Part shown: in pieces, positions 43,955 through 53,281 of the stretch
Numbering within the stretch: position 1 is the first letter of the stretch
Layout of the letters: each line of letters begins with the position of its first letter
NCBI RefSeq assembly: GCF_000003815.2
Contig: NC_049996.1
Span: 1,354,169 to 1,410,376, forward strand
Length of the DNA: 56,208 nucleotides
Direction: 5' to 3'
From: Branchiostoma floridae
Taxonomy: Eukaryota; Chordata; Leptocardii; Amphioxiformes; Branchiostomatidae
Notes under the pieces: model-generated
Database searches by the model: none
What the model was told of the DNA's origin: nothing
The model's input: only the letters and a program-made list of their open reading frames with translations
Position numbers and translations under genes: made by a program

Positions 43955-44506
43955 TTACTCATCGTCAGACTTCAGGACAATCTTCGACAAAGTGTTACAT
44001 TCTCTGTATCTTTGCTCCTCTTTCAATCCCTCGATCCCATTACAAAATGCCTTAATCTCATCTTCGAAGTCAGTCGCTAAGATCAGAAATACAACTGGCC
44101 CGTCAACTTCCTTGCACGCCCGCTGCATGTGTTTGATGATGTGGCATTTGATAAGCTCAACATCTTTACAATTTACATCAATGGTGCAAACGGCTGCCCT
44201 ATCAGAATCAAAATCGCTGCCAAAACTTAGGCTTTTGATTGGCTTCTTCTTATCAACAAACATACAGAGCTCTTCCTCTGCTAAATCAGCTAGATTTTCT
44301 TTGCACAGGGTGTAAGAAGCACCGTCAGCAAAGAAGACGCCGTTGGTGAGGATGTTCTGTCCGACGGCGGCATGTGAGTGGAGTAGTTGCCGCATGTGGC
44401 GTTGCTGGTAGGGGACTACGGTGGATAGCGGGAGGTCTTCTATCCCTGGCACAGACAGGAGCGTGTCTCGCAGAGTCTTCGCATTACCCTCGAAGGCAAC
44501 GTAAAC
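43955..44506 (-). CDS. GNAT-like copy B, exon 3
   Basis: The acceptor is GTATGTTTCAG|GTTTACG. It encodes VYVAFEGNAKTLRDTLLSVP to KIVLKSDDE and the stop, 184 codons. Confidence 0.85.
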   Translation of the reverse strand, partial: VYVAFEGNAKTLRDTLLSVPGIEDLPLSTVVPYQQRHMRQLLHSHAAVGQNILTNGVFFADGASYTLCKENLADLAEEELCMFVDKKKPIKSLSFGSDFDSDRAAVCTIDVNCKDVELIKCHIIKHMQRACKEVDGPVVFLILATDFEDEIKAFCNGIEGLKEEQRYRECNTLSKIVLKSDDE

Positions 44507-46212
44507 CTGAAACATACACAAGGCATTCAGAGTTGTTTTGGGGCCAATTTGACTGTCTCTCAGCGCTAGCGCTTCTCAAAACATCGTTTTTGGATTCAAT
44601 GTTTCCGATAGAGAAGGGTGCCTTGTCGCTGACCGACAGACTCAGTTGACATTTTTCATGTAGAAATATTATTTTTGTTAAAAAATATCAATAAAATGAA
44701 ATTTTGACAAAGAAATTCCTAGTTATTGGGCATTTTTTACAATTTCCGTCATTTTCCAGAAAAAAAGTTTTGGACCATACTTAAATCATACAAAAATGTG
44801 ATCACTGAAGATTCTTATGATGAGTAAAACTGAATCATTCTCTAATGCCTGCGTTGGATAACACCAAATAACAAAAAAATATAGAAATAGCAATAACAAT
44901 ACATTAAAAAAAGTAAAAAAAAAACCAAACAGGTGAAATTACAAACTAGTATAACACAGATAAACCGATACATAGATGTAACTTTGCCTCTACAAAACGC
45001 GGTCAAACAGATGTCAGTATTGGGTTAGCTATAATCTATTGTATGAAAACTATGATGGATACATTTTTTTCAACATTTTTATTAATAAAAACAAGTTTAC
45101 AATATAAAACATCTCAGACTTACGTGGATACATTTTGCCCCAATCAACAGCAAATAAAAGGAACTTACAGTTTTGCAAATCTCCTCTGTGATGGTTTCAT
45201 CTGGGTACTTGTGGACCGTAGTTCGGATGTGTTTTATCTCTAACTCACGTTTTGCAAAGTCGATGATATGCTGGTACATCATTTGGTACACGTTCTTATC
45301 CCGCCACGTTTCAGCCACTCGTATGTCACTGATCAAACCGGCTTCGCCTTCGTCATCCACTAGACTCAGCATCGCAAAGCCGATCTGAAGAGGTAAGACA
45401 AGATTCAAAATGTCGTTATCCAATCACAGAATAGTCAACCATTACGTCATAATGTACGACCAATCACGCACACATGTAGGAATGATGCGAAGGGATGCGG
45501 TTCTCCACATAACATTGCTTGCTATGTGGCACAAAAGTAAATGACCAACTCTCGCTAAAGTGTTAAAGGTGACATAAAACCTAGTCAGTGACCTACAAAT
45601 ACAGAATAAACCATTGAATGAGCGAAGAGCAGGTTCTTGGTCCATTATTGATGAAAGGATGTCTATGGGTCTTCTTGAACGTAAAGGATAACAGCTGCTA
45701 ACAAGTCATATGTTATAGGACATTATTACATTTCCCTCCCCTAAAGGGAAGAGAAATGTTTGTTTTCCTGGTACAATGTTGGAATATAATCTCTTGGTGG
45801 TTGACCTTAAAAACTGTGGAAAATGTGTAATATTTTTTTTTTCTTCTACAGACAACAAATAGAACGTTTACCGTTCAGACAGCTTTTGTACATAGTCAGA
45901 TATGCTGTGATTTGGTACAACAAGAATTCATCATCTAGCAGTGAAATACAAGAAGAAAGTTCCTTTTACCAGTTCACTTTCTATTTCAGCCACAAACATG
46001 AAGGTGGATTCGTCGTCTTCTCCTCCTTTTCCTTCCTCTTCTTCTTCTTCTTCTTCGAGCTCCTCTTGCTCCTCAAAGGCGTCATCCAGAGCGTCTTCAA
46101 GATCGTCGAACTCCTTGTTCTTCATGTCGTCGTCATGAACCTTGATTTTGAGGATGTTTTCCTCGTCTTCATACTCAGCGAACCGGATTGCGACGCCTTC
46201 GACGGATGCCAT
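43955..46212 (-). CDS. GNAT-fold protein, NAT16/histidine acetyltransferase-like, copy B
   Basis: Three exons join to 1011 nt (336 aa), phase 0 throughout. It has the same architecture as copy A: N-terminal strand, acidic insert, GNAT core with the degenerate WRDKNVY loop, then the NAT16-like C-terminal domain. Differences from A are mainly conservative and cluster in exon 3 (for example FADGAS for FADMES, and loss of Asp-His). The Glu run has eight rather than nine residues. Intact frame and conserved splice sites argue that both copies are under selection. A MITE sits in the 3' UTR, so its mRNA end may differ from that of A. Confidence 0.75.
45169..45384 (-). CDS. GNAT-like copy B, exon 2
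   Basis: The acceptor is TTACCTCTTCAG and the donor ACT|GTAAGT, as in A. It differs from A by about five residues (DDEGEAG and YPDETITEE); the loop WRDKNVYQMMYQHI is unchanged. Confidence 0.88.
45970..46212 (-). CDS. GNAT-like copy B, exon 1
   Basis: It has 81 codons from MASVEGVAIR to EIESEL, with donor CTG|GTAAAA. The Glu run is eight long, one codon shorter than in A. It follows CACACAG, 15 bases before the ATG. Confidence 0.85.
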
Positions 46213-47426
46213 GTTTCTGTTGATCGTCTGTGTGGAAAATAGTAAAATAGTCGTTAATTTTCAAACTCACGCCCAAATATAACCATCAGTACACCTATGG
46301 AAAAGTTGATCCTATTACGAGGGGCCCTCAAAAAGTAATGACATTGGTTTTATAACAGGCTCATTTTGTCATCAAATGAGTTAAAATTTAGGACAAATGT
46401 AAAGACATATAATTAATCGAGATTAAATATTCAAATTTCTTATTCAAGTGTCGATGAGTGACTGAATTGAGTTCAATATGAGAAAATCTAGTTGACAAAA
46501 AACAAACCCATTTCCGTTTGTTCGAAAGACAATAGCACATACGAAGCACTGTATGCTCCACATCCAAGACAACTCGTCGCAAAAAAAGTTGTCTTAGAAG
46601 TCGTACATGTCATGTGATTTACAAAGGTTGTCTGAAGCCCTACAAATGCTATAGTAGACTTTGCATGTAGAATATAACAGAAGTCGTTTATAAGTCAACT
46701 AGCTGACAGGGAAACGATCCCCCCACCCCCAGTAAATAAACGGGGACCGAGAATCACTATTGTAATAGTCTGAAAAGTCACAGCTAGGAAGGGGGTGGGG
46801 TGGGGTGGGGTGAAAAGATAGTTTGATCAAGCGATACATTCTACGGTTACATACTATATTGCAGGCTTGAATTTGATCGAAACAGCAAATCCTTATATTT
46901 TAACTAACTTCAATTATAACGTACAGTAACAAAGTAAAACTATTGCATCTTCGCGAACGAATGAGAAAAAAAAACCAAAACGTTGTGTAAAATCGAAACC
47001 TTCCTGGATAAGTAAGTACACCATTTTCATATACACTTACACCTAACACCTGATTTCAACCATGTATGTACTACATTCAATAAAACAGTATAGTATAGAA
47101 TCCAGGCCTATTTCAGCTGCCGACTACTTCACTCCTCTTTGCTATTTGCAGCGACTCTTTAGCTAATATGTTTCAATACAAGGCTACAATATTCATGTAA
47201 GGCCCAACTTCTATAGATTCAAGAGAATTCAAAGCAACAGTTTTAATGACCGAAAATTACTAACACGTACAAATATACCTGCTTGAAAAAGAATAGGAAG
47301 GTGCCAAACTACGCAAAGATAAAACATAAATAAACGGTTTAAGAATATCTATAACGCATCCTTGTCATCTTTATAGAAAAAAGATTAAAGAATTGTGCTA
47401 CGAAACGAAGAACTGTGTGTTCTTAC

Positions 47427-47450
47427 CTTCTTTCGCTTCGAATGGCTTGT
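47427..47450 (-). other. Candidate 24-bp 5' UTR exon of copy B
   Basis: It has the same 24 bases and the same acceptor and donor words as at 42053-42076. Confidence 0.35.
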
Positions 47451-48444
47451 CTGTAAGTAGTCTGTACTCAGCTATGCTTGTCTGTAATATACGCTTTCTT
47501 GTCGCATCACACAGCAGTCAGGCGTCACAATGCGCAACATCAAGTAGAAAACAATTTAAAAAAGGGAAAATAAATACTTAAAAAAATGTTTGCAAGAGCA
47601 ACAAGTACGGAAATATATATTTTTCTTTCATGCTTTGCTGTTTTGTAATTTTTGCTGAATGAATATGATGGGAACTATTTTCTTTTGCGTCGTGATATGT
47701 AAGCATTGGCAATGTGTACTGACGGTAAACCGGTAAAACAACTTCTGCTTCCTGCTGCAATTGGACATGGGTAGAAAGGAAGGCAGACAACACACAAAGG
47801 AACATCGACGCGTATATCACAAATCTAAAGGCACAAGCAGAAGTCCCCACTAATTTCAAAAGAAATACGGGTAAGTAAAATCCCATTTTAGATTTTAAAA
47901 AATCCACTCCCATTTTACGTAATTACGTAAGACAAAGCGATGTTTAAAAGTAAATACATGTATTTACTGGCTAGTAACATGAATCTAATGCAGTCTTTAT
48001 ATAGATTCCAAGCTATACAATACATATAGAAGACACAATGTACACTTCTTCTTCTTTGACAGTCCAGCCACAAGAGATTAGATATACCGTCTATAACTAT
48101 AAAAATCACTAATCTGGTGCTTATAATTACTTTGGGAAAGGCATTAGCGTGGCTAATTTCCGTCTCGTATACGCGTATACGGTCGTCGCCAAACAAAATG
48201 ACTATTGCCTTTTTACGCATATAATGAATGAACAATGCATTTGTGACAACATATAGCAAACAAATATATATAAGACTGATAAGAGACCCATTCACTCTGT
48301 AATAACAATAACTATCAACTTTCTTAAAATGAAATTTCGGTCTGTCATTTTTTTAATCTGGCAGGACAGTGTGGCACTGCGCTCAAGTTGCACTCAATAT
48401 GGACAATGCCACATACGAAAAGGTTATGGTAGTATTATTATAGT

Positions 48445-48612
48445 ATTTTACCTCCTCGACCGAAGTCAGGTACCCATTTTTACACTCGTTGAAGTGAGGA
48501 AGGTCGTGTTAAGTGCTTTTCCCAAGGACACAACGTTGGGACACGGCATGTATCGAACACGGGACCTCTAGGTTCAAAGCCCAACCCAGTTACGCAGCAC
48601 ACGACGTCATTG
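48445..48612 (-). mobile_element. tRNA-derived SINE fragment
   Basis: Read on the minus strand, a tRNA-like head (GGGCTTTGAACCTAGAGGTC, then CCGTGTTCGATACATG) is followed by the shared tail GTCCTTGGGAAAAGCACTTA, CGACCTTCCTCACTTCA and GTACCTGACTTCGGTCGAGG. Confidence 0.65.
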
Positions 48613-48839
48613 TTTTTGTTGCATGCACGAGATTTGAATCATTTTTTATCTTTAATCTAGACACCACTGAAAAAGAAATAACCACCAGTCTCATTAATGA
48701 TTTTGCAAGGCTTTAATTGTTAGATCTGCACGGTATTTACTTTCACCATCCTCAACGCAACAAAAAAGGAAGGGATCAACTGATTAAAATAAAAGAAACA
48801 TTCTCGAATGTAAGACCATCTGTGACGGTAATCACCATT

Positions 48840-49497
48840 ATGGTACAATTTTAAACTTTATATAACCGTAACGCGTTTACCAGCAAGCTTTCGATCCCCT
48901 GAGAAAGTAAGAGGGAGTGAAAAAGGTCATATACATTGCAATAAGTATCCTGAAAATACTTTGGTGAGGTTGGTAGTGTATGGGATACATGTTTTCTGGG
49001 GGGATACAAACTTAGGCAAGTTTGGGATTGTGCTCTCGCAGCAAACGCGCCACCTACATCAGCTATAAATAGCTTCGAGAGACATCACTCCAGTCAGAAG
49101 TTCTAAGGAAGATGTCTGATAGGAATCTAAGCGTAAAAAAGTGAAACTGAACAATTGTGTAAAAGATAACTCCAATATCATATTACTATATACGTGCTAT
49201 CCTTATATAGGACATTCTGTGGATTTTGACAAGGTGAAGATACTGGATTCCGAACAGGGTCACTATCTCAGGGGAGTCAAAGAGGCCATCTACATCAGAA
49301 CCCATCAACCTTCCTTCAACCGAGACGGGGTCGATACCGACTTCCAAGCAACTTTGACCCTTTGTTGACGTCACACTTCCGGTCTGGATTTGTGACATAG
49401 GGTCTGGGTCATTACAACTCGTAAAGGATCAGAGGACTGAATGAAAGCTTGTTGGTAAGCGCGTTATTTTTGTGTGCGGTTATGAAGTTTAAAATTG
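48840..49497 (+). mobile_element. Penelope-like element remnant with intact endonuclease-end frame
   Basis: An open frame (49141-49368) reads GHSVDFDKVKILDSEQGHYL, then RGVKEAIYIRTHQPSFNRDG, in the style of the GIY-YIG C-terminus of Penelope-like elements. It is flanked by inverted arms at 48844-48895 and 49445-49496 (TACAATTTTAAACTT...AGCAAGCTTTC and its complement). No reverse transcriptase is present. It is about 80% similar to the copy at 1481-1827. Confidence 0.65.
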
Positions 49498-49984
49498 TAT
49501 CATAAAAGAAACATTCATTTTTTTCAGATGCTGTACTGTCATTATGGCCAGCCCGTAGGTTTTCACAAAAGATCATTACGAAGCTCAAGCACGATGTCTG
49601 AACGTATGTGAGGAAATATTGATGAAACCTTAGTTATAAGTCAAAGTATTTCTTATGTTGCTGAATTTAAGTCAAAGCAATGTCTTGCTGATGGATCATG
49701 CTGGATTGAAAACAAACAATGTCATTACAATATGAGGTTGCTTTAATAACAGCACTGAATTTTATGAAGTTTAAATTTAAATTATTTCATTGAATCAAAT
49801 ATTCAATTCTTCATTTTTGTTGCATTGATCATCAGTGATAACGTGCATAAATGAAAAATGAACGTATTCCATTCCGTCTGAGTGTGCCGCCAGTAATCAC
49901 AAATGTTATAAATATATATATAATGGTTAAAATAAAGGATGCAAAAGACAATGTAGTAATCTGAAATATGTGCACTGCCATAGA

Positions 49985-50910
49985 TAGAATATATGTTTAA
50001 GATTTAGAGAAATAAGTCAAATACAAGCTGTGTTTTATATCATGAGATAAACTGAATATGTTAACAGGTCACTGCCTATTATCTCCTCCTACAATCACAT
50101 ACAGCTACTTCAGTAGCAGATCATACAATCAGTTGGTTAACATGGTTAGTGTCTGTTGCAAACATTTTTACATCGGTGCTTATACCCACTTTGTGGTTTT
50201 AATGGCTTATATAGTCTGTGATAACTATAGCAGATTTTAACATGTTTCAATTGTTATAATGTTATCCAATTTACTTACTAATGGTATTATCGTCAAAAAC
50301 CGCCCTGGAGGAGATTTAGCTACCAACAACTGTTGCACGATTTGAAAGAAATATGTCAGCAAGATACTGTCGCTATGCCCCTTTAGATACAGCTGTCTAT
50401 AGTATTTAAAGACTCATGATTTTGAATAAAATGTAAATGCTTTTCAGGTACTTGGTGTGCTCATTATAATTTTAGGCGTCGGAATTAAACATAGTAGAAG
50501 CCACTTAATTGCAAAACGGATTAACGCACTTCTGTTAACTGCACGGAATCCTTATAGGACATCCCACACCGGTGTGGTCCAGCTAGATAACTTCACATTA
50601 TTGCACCAGCCGGATAATTGCACGAAATTCACTGGCAAATAGGCCGTGCAATTAAGCGGCTTCTATTGTATTCTAAAGTTCATCTTTAAAGTCTACATGG
50701 CAAGGGCATTGTACTTATCCTTTTACAATATACCATACATAGAAATGAATGTTCAAGATTTAGGGAAATTAGTCATATATAAGATGTCAGATATGATGAA
50801 ATACATTACCTATTATTTCCTCCAACAATCCTATACAGCTACTGAAGTAGCAGATCATACACAATCAGTTGGTTAACATGGTTAGGGTTTGTTGCAAACA
50901 TTTGTCTATA
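49985..50910 (+). repeat. Two-copy direct repeat separated by about 740 bp
   Basis: GATTTAGAGAAATAAGTCA, CCTATTATCTCCTCC and TCAGTTGGTTAACATGGTTA at 50000-50165 recur at about 50755-50905. The inverted-repeat element at 50488-50670 lies between the copies. Confidence 0.65.
50488..50670. mobile_element. Roughly 180-bp inverted-repeat MITE
   Basis: TAGAAGCCACTTAATTGCAA and ACGGATTAACGCACTT are inverted at the right as GGCCGTGCAATTAAGCGGCT followed by TCTA. Internal CACCGGTGTGG and GCACGAAATTC words repeat the arm motif. Confidence 0.65.
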
Positions 50911-51161
50911 CCTGCAATTAGGTTCTAAACTGAAAGCATAATCCATTGTTCATGCTCTAGATAGTGATTTTTTACAACAGATATGTTTGCTTCTGTCCTT
51001 TCACCCTGTTTATACAATCCTGGTATTCTCGAGCAGAGCTAGCCCCGCTGTCATTTACCGTACTGGAGGACAATTCGGTCAGCACGAAGAACACGAATGC
51101 GATCTAAAGAAGTCAGCATAACACTGATTATGAGTCCTAGGTTTAACTGCCTAACGTTACT

Positions 51162-51292
51162 GTTATATCCCAAATGGTCTTCTATCCCAGAAGCGCTTCT
51201 GGGATAGAAGCGCATCTAGGATATGTCTGCATCCCAGATGTGCTTCTATCCCAAAAGCGCTTCTGGGATGGAGTACTTCTGGGATATATCAG
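51162..51292. repeat. Nested palindrome TATATCCCA...TGGGATATA
   Basis: CTTCTATCCCAGAAGCGCTT is followed directly by CTGGGATAGAAGCGC, a near-perfect palindrome. The word (T)CTGGGAT(A/G) / ATCCCAGA recurs at least six times in alternating orientation within 130 bases. The outer TATATCCCA / TGGGATATA pair frames the whole. Confidence 0.8.
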
Positions 51293-51314
51293 TAGCCTAT
51301 ACATCTATAGGAGA

Positions 51315-51446
51315 ATGGCGGCAAGCGGAAAGATTATAAGTACCATTGAAACACCAAGCAACATCATCTCACTGGCGTCTAGTAAGGATGCGGATAACGT
51401 CATTTATATGTCAGACAAACGTCGGATTAACTTCTATAAGGGAAAA
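51315..51446 (+). CDS. Orphan candidate first exon (44 codons)
   Basis: The sequence GGAGAATGG gives a good start context. The frame MAASGKIISTIETPSNIISL, ASSKDADNVIYMSDKRRINF, YKGK reads like the first blade of a WD/NHL-type beta-propeller protein. It ends at AAAA|GTAATC, a possible phase-0 donor. No following exon is recognised before the right edge, so it could be a fragment captured by repeats, a pseudogene or the start of a gene crossing the lectin locus. No product is assigned. Confidence 0.3.
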
Positions 51447-52021
51447 GTAATCATTATGATTTTCAACTCCTCCGCATGGTTGTTACGTGAAAGGGATGCA
51501 AGTGGGGTTTATGTTTACTGTGTAGTTTTCTTCCAATCATTTAGCTATCAGTTATGAATTAAGAAAAAAGATACCTTTTTCACGACCACAATGGGCAAGG
51601 AAACCTAACCTTGTTACGCTGTCAAGTTTGAATTACTCTGATAAGATTTAACGAAAAGAGAGCTTTCAAGTTTTCCTTTTTTTGTAAAATATTATGGACT
51701 CCAACAGAAAAGAAAAACATCTGTGGATTTTTTTTCGCTGACAAAACCGAATAAGAACCACTTTTCTTCAAAGACCTCACGCCACTGTTACCCGCGATCC
51801 TATTCGACGTTTGAATGAAGAGTGCTGTTGTATGCCGCAGGTAAATGCATGCAAATATAAGCTTTGTCTCGTTGCGCATGCAGGTTAGGCCATGTTGATT
51901 TAATCATCTGGGAACTCCAAAACTGATGCGAGCGAGCGAATAAAAAAAGGATGGGCAAAAAAAGTTGCCTTCGGTATGAAATCTAAGCGGTGAGGAAGGT
52001 GGAACATGAACTTAAACAATT

Positions 52022-52467
52022 AGTTGTAGGGACCGGTACATCGTACGAGTACAAAACCGTTTTTTACTCTCTTGGACCCATAAAAAAATAGACCCGAAAA
52101 ACACAACAGTGGAATGGGTTTTGCCGATTAGAAAATGGACACAATATATCGGCGGGCGTCTTGTGGATACCCGGGCCAAGAAAATAACAAGAGCGAAGAC
52201 GTCAAATTGATACTAGTAGTCATGTTAACCACGTTTCTACAGTCAAAGGTACAGAGGCAGTTAGCCTTCATAACACGAAGATAGGATTTTAAGACGCCAG
52301 TAGGAGTCGGATACAGATTCCTTTGCAGCAAAATTTACCATCATTTTAAGTGTCACCAATTCACAAATTTTCGCAGACAGTCAGGCCCAGATTCATGGCT
52401 GGACCTGGTTCTGACCTGAACCGGACCTTTAACTGAATTTTCAGTACCGGTATCAACCCCTACCAAC
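52022..52467. mobile_element. GGTACCGGTACA-type repeat element, copy 2
   Basis: The left end TTGTAGGGACCGGTACATCG and the right end CAGTACCGGTATCAACCCCT are inverted copies. Like copy 1 at 6974-7417, it contains GGACCTGGTTCTGACCTGAA-type words near its right end. Confidence 0.6.
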
Positions 52468-52560
52468 AATAAATTTTTCATTCTTGTTCTTTTACATCTT
52501 ATTCTTTGCCTTTACATTTACTCTGGCATTCTATTACATTAGTTATCTGTTTTACCTTAT

Positions 52561-52660
52561 NNNNNNNNNNNNNNNNNNNNNNNNNNNNNNNNNNNNNNNN
52601 NNNNNNNNNNNNNNNNNNNNNNNNNNNNNNNNNNNNNNNNNNNNNNNNNNNNNNNNNNNN
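52561..52660. other. Assembly gap (100 N)
   Basis: Exactly 100 N. It lies downstream of the lectin gene's mucin-like exon and may hide its next exon. Confidence 0.99.
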
Positions 52661-52840
52661 TACAGGTTTCTAAATAGAAAAATGTATTTTGTACATTTCT
52701 TTTTGCATGATAATTATAATATTTTAGTGAACGCGCACCGCAAATGGACACAGAGGGTGATGTGAGGGGTGTAAGTATACCATACCATAGCATAGAGGAC
52801 ATGCTGAGACATTTCTGGGCTGACGCAAAAGGTGTCTTAC

Positions 52841-53281
52841 CGTCATCAGTTGGCATGGGTTCGATACCTGTAGTACCACGGGGAGGCATGGTGGTCTGTG
52901 GTTGTCCTGCGGTGGTCGGACCGCCAGGAGGCATGGTGGTCTGTGGTTGTCCTGCGGTGGTCGGACCGCCAGGAGGCATCGTCGGGTCAGGCTCTTCCTC
53001 AGTAGTCAGGCCGCCTGGTGGCATCGTGGCCTCAGGTTGTCCTTCGGTGGTCAGACCGCCAGGTGGCATCGTGGCCTCAGGTTGTCCTTCGGTGGTCAGA
53101 CCGCCAGGTGGCATCGTGGCCTCAGGTTGTCCTGTGGTGATCAGCCCGCCAGAAAGCAGTGTAGTGTCAGGCTGCCCTTCGGTGGTCAGTCCGCCGGGAG
53201 TCACTGTTATGACGTCATGCTCTTCTACGGTGGTCACAGCCGCACCTGCTGTTGAGACATCAGCGGGCTCTGTTGTGATTC
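52841..53281 (-). CDS. Lectin gene exon d (mucin-like repeats)
   Basis: The acceptor is GTGATGCCACAG and the donor GATGACG|GTAAGA. It encodes a Thr/Pro/Gly stretch with seven 15-residue units of the type GGLTTEGQPEATMPP, some diverged (GGPTTAGQPQTTMPP). It enters and leaves in phase 1. The opposite strand is also open over this repeat, but that frame is a shadow. Confidence 0.82.

Larger units (their letters stand above)
43436..48770 (-). repeat. Tandem duplication unit B (about 5.3 kb)
   Basis: It is a head-to-tail copy of unit A; the boundary words are given there. It keeps exon positions, splice sites and the 5' UTR exon candidate. Being more compact, it serves as the empty-site reference for insertions in A. 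It has its own MITE at 43680-43926. Confidence 0.9.

Noticed and set aside
45823-46242. A 139-codon plus-strand frame and a Ser-rich plus-strand frame over 45941-46138 (also 39481-39735)
   Set aside because: They are shadows of the Glu microsatellite of the GNAT-like exon 1 on the minus strand.
47915-48295. A hydrophobic 126-codon minus-strand frame
   Set aside because: No domain, no splice partners, AT-rich composition, and unit A gives no support for it.
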